DNA of 64,000 bases from Alphaproteobacteria bacterium (GCA_030433335.1 JAUILL010000011.1:1-64000), one strand, 5' to 3'. Shown: positions 1 to 8,881, numbered from the stretch's first letter. Numbers and translations: made by a program. The notes: generated by a model from the letters alone, not told the origin.

Positions 1-111
1 AGTTTCGCTCGCCTCAAGGATTGGCGGCGGGTCGCAACACGCTACGACAGGTGTCCGAAGGTCTTCCTGTCAGCATGCGCATTAGCGGCAGTCGTCATGT
101 TCTGGTTATGA
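1..111 (+). mobile_element. C-terminal end of an IS5-family transposase (cut by window edge)
   Basis: Reading frame 1 from the first base gives 36 residues ending in a TGA at 109-111. They include FARLKDWRRVATRYD, followed by an FLSACALAAVVMFWL-like hydrophobic end. This is the typical C-terminus of IS5-family (IS427-like) DDE transposases, where an F-RLKD-RR-ATRYDK stretch follows the last catalytic Glu. Only the end is in the window, so completeness of the element cannot be judged. The terminal inverted repeat would lie just after the stop; I could not define it. Confidence 0.75.
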
Positions 112-242
112 ATCCTGACCCTAAGCAAGAAGTTGCAGGTGGCAAGGATTTTCTGACAAAGACAGCCCCAGCGTTGATCCGCGAGACACGCCTCCCGATT
201 GTCAGAGCACAATCTTATTTGGGAAAACCTGACAGGTTCCCT

Positions 243-767
243 TCAGGTTTGGTCGAAAAAAGACATCGGCAGGTAGTCTTTAATCCCGTGAAAAAACACA
301 TCGATTTCCAAAGCTAATCCGAACTCGAATTCATTGAGTTCTGACCCACTCCACCGATGCCGCTCAAGGCGTTCAAGATAGCCGTGTCTGGCCTGCTCGT
401 CCCGTTCGCTGAGGGGCAACGTCTCGGCGGCGCGTAACAGATCAATGCGTTTGTGCACCTCGCGCATACCAGAGAAAGCTTCCATCATCACGCGCATGAG
501 CATGGGTTCCTGGCGCCAGCTCCGGCCACCGAACACCTCTTGGATGACGCGATTGCCTGCGCCAAGGCAGTCATAGGCGACGCAGCCTCGGAAACCTTCT
601 TCGAGCAGAGTGTCGTGGATCGAGCAGCTGTGCCCCGACAGGTTTCGGCAGGGCTCGCAAGGGTTTTTGTTGAAAGCGAAATCCTCGCCTTTGTCAAAGG
701 CCAGAACCAGACAGCACAGCGCTGCGCATTTCGAACAGTCGGTCTTGAGCAGATCGGTCTGGGTCAT
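243..767 (-). CDS. Cysteine-cluster protein, possible metal or Fe-S binding
   Basis: The protein has 174 residues if started at the ATG at 767; an in-frame extension to 884 lacks family-like sequence and I left it out. The first 80 residues carry many cysteines: DCSKCAALCC near residues 10-19, then PCEPC, HSCSIH and FRGCVAYDC. This pattern resembles YkgJ-like zinc or iron-sulfur binding modules, and similar sequences are sometimes fused to pentapeptide-repeat proteins. The C-terminal half is charged and probably helical. No signal peptide or membrane segment is visible. The gene stands alone between an IS remnant and a divergent serine hydrolase. The biochemical role is unknown; the metal-binding suggestion rests only on cysteine spacing. 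Confidence 0.75.
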   Translation of the reverse strand: MTQTDLLKTDCSKCAALCCLVLAFDKGEDFAFNKNPCEPCRNLSGHSCSIHDTLLEEGFRGCVAYDCLGAGNRVIQEVFGGRSWRQEPMLMRVMMEAFSGMREVHKRIDLLRAAETLPLSERDEQARHGYLERLERHRWSGSELNEFEFGLALEIDVFFHGIKDYLPMSFFDQT

Positions 768-1007
768 ATGGCGTGCAGCTTCCGGTTCTTGGTTTTCTGT
801 ACAAGATGTCTCGGCGTATCCGCAAAAACACCGCAAAATGCAACATGGATGAAAGGGTGCGTGCCGGGTCGAGCAAAGCACCAAGCAACCCTAGGTCAGA
901 TGCACGGCAAATGCCCTACAACCCTTTGATACACGTCAGCCGCTCTCACACCGAGCTGTGAAACGCTGTTATTAGACAAGCTCGCATCGCGCTCGCAAGA
1001 TAAGAGC

Positions 1008-1982
1008 ATGATACACCGTCGCGCTTTTCTAATGACCTCTACTGCCGCCCTGTTTGCCCCATTCGTTGTAAAGGCTCAGGACAGCTTGGAAGCTGTTCTT
1101 TCCGATCTTCCACAGATGCATTCATTGCAAGTACAGCGTGGAGAAGAATTGGTATACGCCAAAGCGGTGCGCGGACGCGGGTTGAATGCACCGGCGAACA
1201 TCAAGTCATGTTCCAAAAGCATCGTTGCCTTGCTGTTGGGGAGTGTCTTGGACTCGGGCGAAATCCCTGACGTTCGCGCCAGTCTGGCCGAGGTTGCACC
1301 ATCTCTGATCCCATCGGGCGCGGCTGCAGGCGTCGACGCGATCACGATGGAGGATCTGGTGTCACTGCGTGCGGGGCTTGAGCGGACATCAGGGGGCAAC
1401 TATGGCGCGTGGGTCAGTTCCCAGAATTGGGTCGCTGATGCATTGCGACGCCCAATGGTCGCTGAGCCGGGCGGACGGATGTTGTATTCCACTGGTTCGA
1501 CCCATGTCCTTGGGGCCGCTTTGACTGTGGCCACCGGGCAAAGCTTGCTCTCGCTGGCTCGGAACCGGCTCGGCAGTCCGATGGGTATCGAGATTCCGCC
1601 TTGGACGCGCGACCCTCAGGGCTACTACATGGGTGGGAACGAAATGGCATTGCGCCCTACCGACATGCTGAAGATCGCAGTGATGGTTCGTGATCGCGGG
1701 GAATTTTCCGGCGCACAAGTCGTTCCGGAACGCTGGATCACGGCCTCGCTCCAGCCTCGCGCGCGCTCCCCATGGTCTGGACTGGGATACGGTTATGGCT
1801 GGTTTCTCTCTGACAGTGGGTTTGTCATTGCCAGAGGATATGGCGGGCAGATTATCGCTGCCCATCCAGAGCGAAACCTCGCGATTGCCATTACATCAGA
1901 CCCTCTTCAGCCAGCGCGATCCGACGGGTATTTTGGTGATCTGATGCGCGTCCTAGAGGGGCCGGTTCTGGCGTCAGCCTAA
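1008..1982 (+). CDS. Exported serine hydrolase, beta-lactamase (class C/PBP) fold
   Basis: This is a 324-residue enzyme of the beta-lactamase/transpeptidase-like superfamily (Pfam Beta-lactamase). The N-terminus has an RR pair, a hydrophobic stretch and a VKAQ cleavage region, which suggests export, possibly by Tat. The SxxK catalytic motif is SCSK near residue 67, and the YxN-equivalent is YST near residue 158. A glycine-rich strand lies near the C-terminus (GYGGQ). Family members are mostly esterases or peptidases; resistance activity should not be assumed. It overlaps the 3' end of the convergent GST gene by four bases. Substrate is unknown. Confidence 0.85.
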   Translation: MIHRRAFLMTSTAALFAPFVVKAQDSLEAVLSDLPQMHSLQVQRGEELVYAKAVRGRGLNAPANIKSCSKSIVALLLGSVLDSGEIPDVRASLAEVAPSLIPSGAAAGVDAITMEDLVSLRAGLERTSGGNYGAWVSSQNWVADALRRPMVAEPGGRMLYSTGSTHVLGAALTVATGQSLLSLARNRLGSPMGIEIPPWTRDPQGYYMGGNEMALRPTDMLKIAVMVRDRGEFSGAQVVPERWITASLQPRARSPWSGLGYGYGWFLSDSGFVIARGYGGQIIAAHPERNLAIAITSDPLQPARSDGYFGDLMRVLEGPVLASA

Positions 1983-2614
1983 CCAAAAAGCACTGGGGTG
2001 TCGCCTTCACGCCATTGGGCAAATTTCGGCATCACGTTGGCGAAGGCGTCGCTCGCCAGAAAGCGGTCTAGCCACGCTACCAGGTGTGGCCACGCTTGTG
2101 CGTCGAACCATGGGCGATCAATATATGCAAACTGTCTGACAAAGGGCAGGATCGCGAGATCAGCCAGCGTCGCCCTCTCTCCGAAGAGCCAACTGGAACC
2201 TATCAGGCGGCGATCCAAATCCATCAAGTGAGCCGCCGCTTTCGCACGCTCTTCTTCGGGATCATGTTCGGGATATCGCGTCACGTACTTGGTATGGTCC
2301 AGCGCAGATTTGAACGGCCCATCATTCTGGGCAATGAGATCCCTTCCCTCTGCTGACATATCAAGGAGACCCGAAGGATCATTTTGTCGCAACGCCCACA
2401 GCATGATGTCGAGGCTCTCGTCAATTACGTCCTCGCCGGAACAAAGCGTCGGAACCGTCCCAGAAGGCGAAGTGTCCAGAAACGCCTTTGGCTTGTCCCG
2501 AAGAACGACCTCGCGCAACTCAACACGTACACCGGCGCTTAGCAGCCCAAGACGGGCACGCATCGCATAAGGACACCGACGAAAACTATAGAGAATAGGC
2601 GGAGTTGCGGACAT
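1979..2614 (-). CDS. Glutathione S-transferase family protein
   Basis: This is a 211-residue cytosolic protein. The thioredoxin-fold N-terminal domain (about residues 1-80) carries a glutaredoxin-like FRRCPYAMRAR motif near residue 12 and the conserved GTVPTL cis-proline strand. The rest is the all-helical GST C-terminal domain with an RATLADLAILPFV N-capping segment. The active-site Cys in CPYA suggests an omega/beta-like or glutaredoxin-like thiol transferase rather than a Tyr/Ser GST. The gene is monocistronic and convergent with the serine hydrolase. Its substrate cannot be read from the sequence. Confidence 0.88.
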   Translation of the reverse strand: MSATPPILYSFRRCPYAMRARLGLLSAGVRVELREVVLRDKPKAFLDTSPSGTVPTLCSGEDVIDESLDIMLWALRQNDPSGLLDMSAEGRDLIAQNDGPFKSALDHTKYVTRYPEHDPEEERAKAAAHLMDLDRRLIGSSWLFGERATLADLAILPFVRQFAYIDRPWFDAQAWPHLVAWLDRFLASDAFANVMPKFAQWREGDTPVLFG

Positions 2615-2691
2615 TCTGATGGAACCGTCTCAAAGGGGCGCGTTGTACGCGTAGAATAGAGTGCCGCGCGCTCGAGGGAAAGCAAGTGTCG

Positions 2692-3450
2692 CTACCGCAA
2701 TGCGGGGCCACTGTCAGCCTGAGCGATGGCCGCCGCGTTCTCCTTTAACCCGGTGCCGGTCAAACCCCGACGTAATGCCTCGCGGCAAAGCCACGCGATT
2801 TTGGTTGCTGCCGTTTCATAGTCCATGCCTCCCTGCGTATGGATGTTTGAAAGACAGTTGCGGGCAGAGTCCCGCGTACCGGGTCTAGGTTCATAAGTTA
2901 AGTAAGCTCCAAGACTGTCTGCGACCGTCAGGCCCGGACGCTCTCCGACGAGAAGAACCGTGAGCTTGGCGCCGATGGCCGCGCCGATTTCATCTCCGAT
3001 GGCGACGCGGGCTTGTGTGGCAATGATGACCGGGCCAATTCCTAGACCCTGGAGTTTGGGCAGAGTGTGGCGAATGACCGGAGCCGCGTGGGACTGCATT
3101 GCCGTCGAAGAAAGGCCATCAGCCACAACAAAAGCGATATCGCAAGGATTTTGCTCGGTCAGTTTCGCCGCTTCGCCCTGCCCCAATGTGCGTCCTAAGT
3201 CGGGGCGGCGCAGATATGTCACGCGATCGGCGGCTGCAGAAGCGACCTGAATGGTCTCTAGCGGCAGCAGGTCATTGGCCAGCATCTCAACATTCAATTC
3301 CGAATGCACCGCGTCACGCGCCCGCGCATGAGCGAATTGGAATTCGAGCGTTGCTTTGGTTGGCATTGCCGCCCCTGCCCGTCCCAGACCAATTCGAGCT
3401 GGGGTGGCTGCCCGTAGTTTTGCCCAGGGGTCTTTGGCCAGATCGCTCAT
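2692..3450 (-). CDS. eutC: Ethanolamine ammonia-lyase small subunit EutC
   Basis: This 252-residue protein is the light subunit of adenosylcobalamin-dependent ethanolamine ammonia-lyase, which converts ethanolamine to acetaldehyde and ammonia. It shows the family's landmarks: TPARIGLGRAG near the N-terminus, DIAFVVADGLSS in the middle, LVGERPGLTVADSLGAYLTYEPRPG, and the NCLSNIH segment followed by a helical C-terminus. Its start overlaps the eutB stop (TGATG), so the subunits are translationally coupled. No eutA reactivase, aldehyde dehydrogenase or microcompartment shell genes lie nearby, so this is a minimal, non-compartment eut set. It is the last gene of the leftward deoR-TRAP-eut train. 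Confidence 0.95.
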   Translation of the reverse strand: MSDLAKDPWAKLRAATPARIGLGRAGAAMPTKATLEFQFAHARARDAVHSELNVEMLANDLLPLETIQVASAAADRVTYLRRPDLGRTLGQGEAAKLTEQNPCDIAFVVADGLSSTAMQSHAAPVIRHTLPKLQGLGIGPVIIATQARVAIGDEIGAAIGAKLTVLLVGERPGLTVADSLGAYLTYEPRPGTRDSARNCLSNIHTQGGMDYETAATKIAWLCREALRRGLTGTGLKENAAAIAQADSGPALR

Positions 3451-4829
3451 CAGCTTGCTCCAATCAGGCGCTGCGCACCGGCGGCGCTGTCAATCAAATG
3501 ACCATCCTCTGTCAGCATACCCATCGTCGACAACCACGCCTCGAATTCGGGCGCTGCCTTGTAGCCAAGGGAATTGCGCAGGAAGGCCATGTCATGAAAC
3601 GACAGGCTTTGGTAGTTCAGCATGATGTCGTCCGCGCCCGGAATAGCGATCAGGAAATGCACGCCAGCAACGGTCAGAAGAGTCATCAGGACATCCATGT
3701 CGTTCTGGTCAGCCTCTGCGTGGTTGGTGTAGCAGACGTCACAGCCCATCGGCAGCCCGAGCAGCTTGCCACAGAAGTGATCTTCGAGGCCGGCGCGGAT
3801 AATCTCTTTGCCGTCATAAAGGTATTCTGGCCCGATAAAGCCGACCACGGTGTTCACCAGCAAGGGGTCGACAGCACGGCAAACGGCGTAGGCACGAGCC
3901 TCCATGGTTTGCTGGTCGATCCCATGGTGGGCGTTGGCAGACAGGGCCGAGCCCTGTCCCGTTTCCAGATACATCACGTTGTTGCCCACAGTCCCGCGGT
4001 TCAGGCTGAGGGCGGCTTCTCGGGCCTCCTGCAGCATCGACAGGGTAACGCCAAAGCCTTCATTCGCGGCCTGTGAACCGGCGACGGACTGGAACACCAG
4101 ATCAACGGGGGCGCCGCCTTCGATCATCTCAATGGTGTTGGTAACATGGGTTAATACGCAGGTTTGGGTGGGAATGTCGAAGCGTGTGCGCAAGTCTTCG
4201 AGCATGGTCAGCAGCTCGGAAGCGGTGGCAACGTTGTCTGTAGCCGGATTAATGCCAATCACCGCATCGCCACAACCAAACGTCAAACCATCCAGTGTCG
4301 AGGCTGCGATCCCGCGCAAGTCATCTGTGGGATGGTTGGGCTGCAGACGTGACCCAAGCCTGCCGGGCAGGCCAAGCGTGTTACGAAAGGCGCTTGTGAC
4401 CCGAATTTTGCGAGTGACATTGATCAGATCGCGGTTTCGCATCAGCTTGGAGGCAGCCGCGACGATTTCGGGTGTCAAACCGGGAGCAAGTGCCGTCAGA
4501 ACCGGTCCTGTTGCGGCATCGGATAGCAGCCAATCGCGAAACTGGCCGACGGTCATATGTGCAACTGGCGCAAACGCGGCGGCATCATGACTATCCATGA
4601 TCAGGCGGGTGATTTCGTCGACCTCGTAGGGAACAAGGGCATCGGTCAAAAACGTCTTGAGCGGGACATCGGCCAAAATCATCTGGGCCGCAACACGGGC
4701 CACTTCGGACTCTGCCGCGATGCCGGCCAGCGCGTCGCCAGATCGGGCGGGCGTCGCAGCAGCCATCAGAGCAGCAAGGGTCTGGAACCGAAGGGTCTCG
4801 CCCCCAAGGGCGATGCGGTAGTGCGTCAT
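3450..4829 (-). CDS. eutB: Ethanolamine ammonia-lyase large subunit EutB
   Basis: This 459-residue protein (family usual about 453) is the TIM-barrel catalytic subunit that binds ethanolamine and adenosylcobalamin. Characteristic EutB stretches are visible: DAVIGINPATDN near residue 210, PVDLVFQSVAGSQAANEGFGV near residue 260, and the QGSALSANAHHGIDQQTMEARAYAVCR region. The start ATG at 4829 lies 100 bases after dctP. Acetaldehyde produced here would need an aldehyde dehydrogenase encoded elsewhere. Linkage to a TRAP transporter and a DeoR regulator suggests that the imported ligand contains or yields ethanolamine; this is inference. Confidence 0.96.
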   Translation of the reverse strand: MTHYRIALGGETLRFQTLAALMAAATPARSGDALAGIAAESEVARVAAQMILADVPLKTFLTDALVPYEVDEITRLIMDSHDAAAFAPVAHMTVGQFRDWLLSDAATGPVLTALAPGLTPEIVAAASKLMRNRDLINVTRKIRVTSAFRNTLGLPGRLGSRLQPNHPTDDLRGIAASTLDGLTFGCGDAVIGINPATDNVATASELLTMLEDLRTRFDIPTQTCVLTHVTNTIEMIEGGAPVDLVFQSVAGSQAANEGFGVTLSMLQEAREAALSLNRGTVGNNVMYLETGQGSALSANAHHGIDQQTMEARAYAVCRAVDPLLVNTVVGFIGPEYLYDGKEIIRAGLEDHFCGKLLGLPMGCDVCYTNHAEADQNDMDVLMTLLTVAGVHFLIAIPGADDIMLNYQSLSFHDMAFLRNSLGYKAAPEFEAWLSTMGMLTEDGHLIDSAAGAQRLIGAS

Positions 4830-4897
4830 ATGAGTGCCCGAAAAACTTAAATGTCAGGCCGGACGCCGACAGGAAACCGCCGCCGTCCGGTAAGTAC

Positions 4898-4921
4898 TTG
4901 GGAAGGGCCCGCCCCTCCCAA
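4898..4921 (-). terminator. Intercistronic stem-loop after dctP
   Basis: Just downstream of the dctP stop on the minus strand, TTGGGA at 4916-4921 pairs with TCCCAA at 4898-4903 (named as read on minus), with further GGG/CCC pairing inside. No clear T-run follows. It may be a weak terminator or an mRNA-stabilising hairpin that raises binding-protein level over the downstream eutBC genes. Confidence 0.4.
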
Positions 4922-4929
4922 AACAGGTT

Positions 4930-6006
4930 TTAGCGGTAGGGGTAGCCCGCCTTTTCCATTGTCGCGGCGTAGGTTTTGAACGCATCGACAACGCGTTGGG
5001 GGCGGCCACCCTTTGAGGCGATCTCATCCCAGAATTTTTCTGCGTCTTTCACGACGGTCGACCATTCGTCCTGCGGGATCGAAGTCAGTTCCATCTTTTC
5101 GCCCTCGACGCGGAGTTTGGCCTCACCACCCCAGTACCAAGTCGCGCGGTAATAGTGCGACTGGTCAATGGTGATCTTGAACAGCTCTTGCAGATGCGGG
5201 GGCACCTTGTTCCAGCTTTCTGTGTTCGCGAAATAAGAACCGAACCAAGCGCCGGTGACCGAGTTGGTCAGAGCATAGTTACAGATATCTGCCCAACCGA
5301 CCTCGTAGGCTTCGGTAAAGCCACACCATGCTACGCCGTCCAGTTCGCCGGTCTGCAGAGCAACCTCGACGTCATCCCATGGCACGGTCACAGGGATAAG
5401 GCCGTACTGCGACAGGAAACGGCCAGCGGTCGGTACGCCGAAGACGCGCTTGCCGCGCATGTCAGCCAGCGAACGGATCGGATCTTTGGTGAAGATGTGT
5501 AGGGGATCCCATGCGCCAGCCGACAGCCAGGTCACATTGTCGACCTCGTCATAAGCTTCTTTCCAGATCTCATTTAGGCCGTAGTAGTTAAACAGCGCCG
5601 GCACATCGAGCGAGTAGCGGGTTGCAAAGGGGAAATATCCGCCAAAGACCGAGATATCGACGGGCGATGCCATCGAGGCTTCGTCCGACTGGACCGCGTC
5701 AAGAGTGCCGTTCTGCAGGGCGCGGAACAGCTCGCCAGTGGGGACCAGCTGGTCGGCGTAGTAGAGTTCGATCTCCATCTCGCCATTCGCGGCGGTGTTG
5801 AAAGCCTCGATCTGGGGTTTGATCACATGCGCCCCCAGAGGAGCTCCGGAATAGGTCTGCAGACGCCATTTGAGCGGGCCTTGCTGTGCGATCACCGCGG
5901 GCGCTGCGAGGGTCGAGGCCGCAGCCCCCAGAGCCGAGGTCGTCAGGAACTTACGACGCGAGGTCAAAATCTGTTCGGAGGTCGATTTCTGTTTTTTATC
6001 AGTCAT
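4930..6006 (-). CDS. TRAP transporter substrate-binding protein (DctP family)
   Basis: This 358-residue periplasmic protein delivers substrate to the DctQM permease. A twin-arginine-like leader (SRRKFLTTSALGAAAS) ends near APAVIAQ. The mature part shows DctP features: YADQLVPTGELFRALQNGTLDA, and MRGKRVFGVPTAGRFLSQYG carrying the usual conserved region before the substrate-contacting Arg. I chose the ATG at 6006 because a GAGAG stretch lies five bases upstream; a GTG at 6018 is the alternative. Binding proteins of this subgroup often bind organic acids. Here EutBC and the polyol-type genes nearby leave the ligand open. Confidence 0.9.
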   Translation of the reverse strand: MTDKKQKSTSEQILTSRRKFLTTSALGAAASTLAAPAVIAQQGPLKWRLQTYSGAPLGAHVIKPQIEAFNTAANGEMEIELYYADQLVPTGELFRALQNGTLDAVQSDEASMASPVDISVFGGYFPFATRYSLDVPALFNYYGLNEIWKEAYDEVDNVTWLSAGAWDPLHIFTKDPIRSLADMRGKRVFGVPTAGRFLSQYGLIPVTVPWDDVEVALQTGELDGVAWCGFTEAYEVGWADICNYALTNSVTGAWFGSYFANTESWNKVPPHLQELFKITIDQSHYYRATWYWGGEAKLRVEGEKMELTSIPQDEWSTVVKDAEKFWDEIASKGGRPQRVVDAFKTYAATMEKAGYPYR

Positions 6007-6054
6007 TTGTACTCTCACTGTTGGTTAAAGTTTGAACGCGAGGGGGACAGGTGA

Positions 6055-7386
6055 TCAGTTCCGCACAGCCTCTGGCAGCCAGAGCGCAATCTGGGGGAAC
6101 AGCATTACCAGTGCGATGGTGAACGTCATCATCGCGACGAACGGCCAAATCGAACGGTAAATATCGGGAAGGGTGATTTCCTTGGGCGCCATGGCCCGCA
6201 TCAGGAACAGGTTGTAGCCAAAGGGCGGCGTAATATACGCAATCTGGCAGGTCATTGTGTACAGGACACCGAACCAGATCATTTGGTTGTCAAAACCCAG
6301 ATCCAGCGTTTTGACCAGCGGCACGTAGAGGGGTGCGACAATCACCAGCATCGCGGTGTCATCCAGAAACATGCCCATGATGACAAAGCTGATTTGCATC
6401 ATGATGATGACCTGCCACGGGGTAAGTTCCCAGTTATTGATGAACAGGTTCTCGATTGCGCGGACCGCGCCGATACCATCAAAGACTGCACCAAAGGCCA
6501 GAGCGGCAAGGATCAGCCACAAGAACATGCAGGAGACGCCAAGGGTTTTGCGAGCGATCTCGTGCATCATTTTAAAGGTAAAACGGCGTTTGATGATCGC
6601 TGCCAGCGTGGCAGCCGTTGCCCCTACAGCCGAGCTTTCCACGAGCGAGGTCACGCCCATCACAAACAGGCCGGTCATGGCGAAGAAGATCGCGAAGGGG
6701 ATGATGCCCGCTTGCAGCAGCTTCAGCTTTTCTCGCATCGGCATGTCCAGCTCTTCGTCGCTGAGAACCGGCGCGAGCGATGGGTTCATCTTGACGCGGA
6801 TAAGCACGTAGATGACGAACATTACCGCCATCATCAGACCCGGTACCACACCAGCAAGCCACAGTTGGCTGACAGGCTGACGCGCGATCATTGCGAACAG
6901 CACCATCACGACCGAAGGCGGCACCAGAATGCCAAGTGAAGAACCCCCTTGGACGACACCGGTAATCAAGACCTTGTCGTAACCGCGGCGCAGCATCTCG
7001 GGCAGTGCGATGGTCGCGCCGATGGCCATACCTGCGACCGACAGACCATTCATGGCCGAGATGATGACCATCAGAAAGATCGTCCCGATGGCCAGACCGC
7101 CCCCGAGCTTACCCAGCCAGACGTGAAGCATTTTATACAGGTCTTCGGCAATTCCGGCCTCGGACAGAACGTAGCCCATGTAGATAAACAGGGGCAGCGT
7201 CAGCATGGGAATCCAGTTGAACAGCTTGAAGGTGGCCGAGAACGGGATTTCAATCCCTCCCTGTCCGTAAAGCAGGAGCACCATGATCGAGGCCACAAAC
7301 CCGATGGCGGCAAAGACGCGCTGACCCGTCAGCAGCAGCACCATCATTGATGCAAACATGGTTAGGGCGATTAGTTCGTAGCTCAT
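6055..7386 (-). CDS. TRAP transporter large permease (DctM family)
   Basis: This 443-residue inner-membrane protein is the ion-coupled transport subunit of a TRAP system. It has around 12 hydrophobic segments and DctM hallmarks such as LPLFIYMGYVLSEAGIAEDLY, GLSVAGMAIGATIALPEM with GSSLGILVPPS, and GMFLDDTAMLVIVAPLYVPLV. The frame stays open up to 7530, but that extension lies inside dctQ and has no hydrophobic character. The ATG at 7386 starts the conserved MSYELIALT sequence and overlaps the dctQ stop (TAATG), giving translational coupling. Confidence 0.94.
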   Translation of the reverse strand: MSYELIALTMFASMMVLLLTGQRVFAAIGFVASIMVLLLYGQGGIEIPFSATFKLFNWIPMLTLPLFIYMGYVLSEAGIAEDLYKMLHVWLGKLGGGLAIGTIFLMVIISAMNGLSVAGMAIGATIALPEMLRRGYDKVLITGVVQGGSSLGILVPPSVVMVLFAMIARQPVSQLWLAGVVPGLMMAVMFVIYVLIRVKMNPSLAPVLSDEELDMPMREKLKLLQAGIIPFAIFFAMTGLFVMGVTSLVESSAVGATAATLAAIIKRRFTFKMMHEIARKTLGVSCMFLWLILAALAFGAVFDGIGAVRAIENLFINNWELTPWQVIIMMQISFVIMGMFLDDTAMLVIVAPLYVPLVKTLDLGFDNQMIWFGVLYTMTCQIAYITPPFGYNLFLMRAMAPKEITLPDIYRSIWPFVAMMTFTIALVMLFPQIALWLPEAVRN

Positions 7387-7916
7387 TATGCGGCGTCCTT
7401 GGCCGAAGCGGTCAACGGAGTACCCCGCAGATCGGCGATGTGTTTGAAAATTTCGGCAACGGTTTGCAGGATCATGAGGACCAGGCAGCCCACCATCAGC
7501 GCTTTGATCGGCACCAGAGAAGGATTCCACATCGAAAACCGGCGCTCATCAGTCTGGATCGCGTATTCTAGAGAAGAGATTCCCCCGATCAGCATGACCA
7601 CCAGATAAAACAGCAGGCAGAAGATGGTGACCAGATCGACCCATGTTTTGCCTTTGGACGACAGGCGATCATACAGCAGGTCCATGCGCACATGGTCCCC
7701 GTCCTTCATCGTCTTGGCCCCGCCCATGAAATAGTAGGCTGCGAGAACGAACTGGGCCAATTCAATGCACCAATGCAGATAGATCTGCATCCCGCTGCTG
7801 ACCGCGTCGAGGATCAGAATAAAGACCATCGCGAAAATGAGGTACATCGCGATGATGCCCGTCACGTCCGAGATTTTGTCCGTCAGCCGGACATATTTTT
7901 TTATAAGTTCAGGCAT
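7386..7916 (-). CDS. TRAP transporter small permease (DctQ family)
   Basis: This 176-residue membrane protein with four predicted helices is the small integral subunit that pairs with DctM. It shows the DctQ pattern of an early helix with a conserved WCIELAQF segment, followed by GGAKTMKDGDHVRMDLLYDRLS, matching the family's DxHVRVDLF region. It starts 12 bases after the deoR stop and overlaps dctM by one base, so deoR-dctQ-dctM-dctP-eutB-eutC look like one leftward transcription unit. Confidence 0.9.
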   Translation of the reverse strand: MPELIKKYVRLTDKISDVTGIIAMYLIFAMVFILILDAVSSGMQIYLHWCIELAQFVLAAYYFMGGAKTMKDGDHVRMDLLYDRLSSKGKTWVDLVTIFCLLFYLVVMLIGGISSLEYAIQTDERRFSMWNPSLVPIKALMVGCLVLMILQTVAEIFKHIADLRGTPLTASAKDAA

Positions 7917-7928
7917 AAGCTACTCGCG

Positions 7929-8699
7929 TCAAGGCAAGGTGACCCCGGCGGCCTCCAGAGCAGCGGCAAGCGACTCCGGCGGTGGGGTGATGGTCAGAAG
8001 GGTGTCGATGTCGGTCAAATCGCAGGCGCGGAATCCCGCGCGCCGCCCGTATTTCGAAGAATGGGCCAGAAACATGACGTTCTCGGAGCGGCGCAGGATC
8101 GCTCGGGCAATGTCTGCTTCGTGATGGTCGGAAAAGGTGACTCCCGCCTGTTCATCCAGTCCGGTCAGAGTCATGACAGCGTGGTCGGCCTGAAATTTCT
8201 CTATCTGCTCGATGACCATAGCGCCAACGGTTTGTTGATTTCCCCCTGCGAACGCACCCCCAAGCAGGAAAAGCTTGATCCGTGGTGCCACGAACAGTTT
8301 TTGGGCAATCAAGACCGAGTTGGTGATCACGGTGAGGTCGGGCATGTCCAGAAGCGCCTCGCATGCCAGTAGCGTCGACGAGCCCGTATCCATGAAGAGT
8401 GTGTCACCGGGCTTGATCTCAGATCGGAGCTTCTGGCCAATGACGCGCTTCTCGTCTGTGTCTTCGGTCATGCGCTCGGCAAAACTGGGTTCAGAGTGAA
8501 GGCGCGCGGGCTTTGCGCCGCCGTGAACTTTGCGTACGTGCCCTTCTTCGGACAGGCGAGCGAGGTCACGGCGGATGGTCTCGACCGAAACCCCGTAGAT
8601 CTCGGCCAGCGTGTCGACGCTTACCTCTCCCTCGGCGGTCACATGTCCAGCAATCTCTCGGCGGCGGTCCTGCGGTTTCAGCCCCATTTGGGTCCTCAT
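7929..8699 (-). CDS. DeoR/GlpR-family transcriptional regulator
   Basis: The protein has 256 residues. The N-terminal HTH (about residues 8-60) reads VSVDTLAEIYGVSVETIRRDLARLSEEGHVRKVHGGA, the canonical DeoR signature. The C-terminal DeoR sensor domain has the phosphosugar-binding landmarks DTLFMDTGSSTL and LLGGAF. These regulators usually repress sugar or polyol genes and respond to a phosphorylated intermediate. It sits at the divergent junction between the TRAP/eut train and the glycerol-type operon, so it probably controls both. A start four residues in (8687) is also possible. Confidence 0.93.
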   Translation of the reverse strand: MRTQMGLKPQDRRREIAGHVTAEGEVSVDTLAEIYGVSVETIRRDLARLSEEGHVRKVHGGAKPARLHSEPSFAERMTEDTDEKRVIGQKLRSEIKPGDTLFMDTGSSTLLACEALLDMPDLTVITNSVLIAQKLFVAPRIKLFLLGGAFAGGNQQTVGAMVIEQIEKFQADHAVMTLTGLDEQAGVTFSDHHEADIARAILRRSENVMFLAHSSKYGRRAGFRACDLTDIDTLLTITPPPESLAAALEAAGVTLP

Positions 8700-8785
8700 T
8701 GAAGTCGGTGTCAGCGCGCAATTTGGTGGCGCTTATGCCTCTATCGGGTGACCGGATGCCTATTCGGTCAACACTTCACCGACTG

Positions 8786-8825
8786 TTCAGGCAGATTTCG
8801 GGCAAAAAGATTGACCGTTCGGGCA
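8786..8825. promoter_or_regulatory. Helically phased direct repeats, candidate DeoR operator
   Basis: TTCAGGCA at 8786, TTCGGGCA at 8797 and TTCGGGCA at 8818 are spaced 11 and 21 bases apart, about one and two helical turns. They lie in the divergent promoter region between deoR and the FAD dehydrogenase gene. Arrays of short direct repeats are typical of GlpR/DeoR-type binding sites. The assignment to this DeoR protein is by position only. Confidence 0.45.
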
Positions 8826-8881
8826 TGATTGCGCAGAAAATCGGCAGAAGATTAACAAAACCGTCACATAAGGACGCCTCA

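Noticed and set aside
3099-4076. 325-codon plus-strand open frame
   Set aside because: It is antisense to eutC and eutB, both with clear family motifs; its translation has no domain and no ribosome-binding site.
7387-7530. N-terminal extension of the DctM gene
   Set aside because: It lies inside dctQ, is hydrophilic, and the conserved membrane protein starts at the ATG at 7386.
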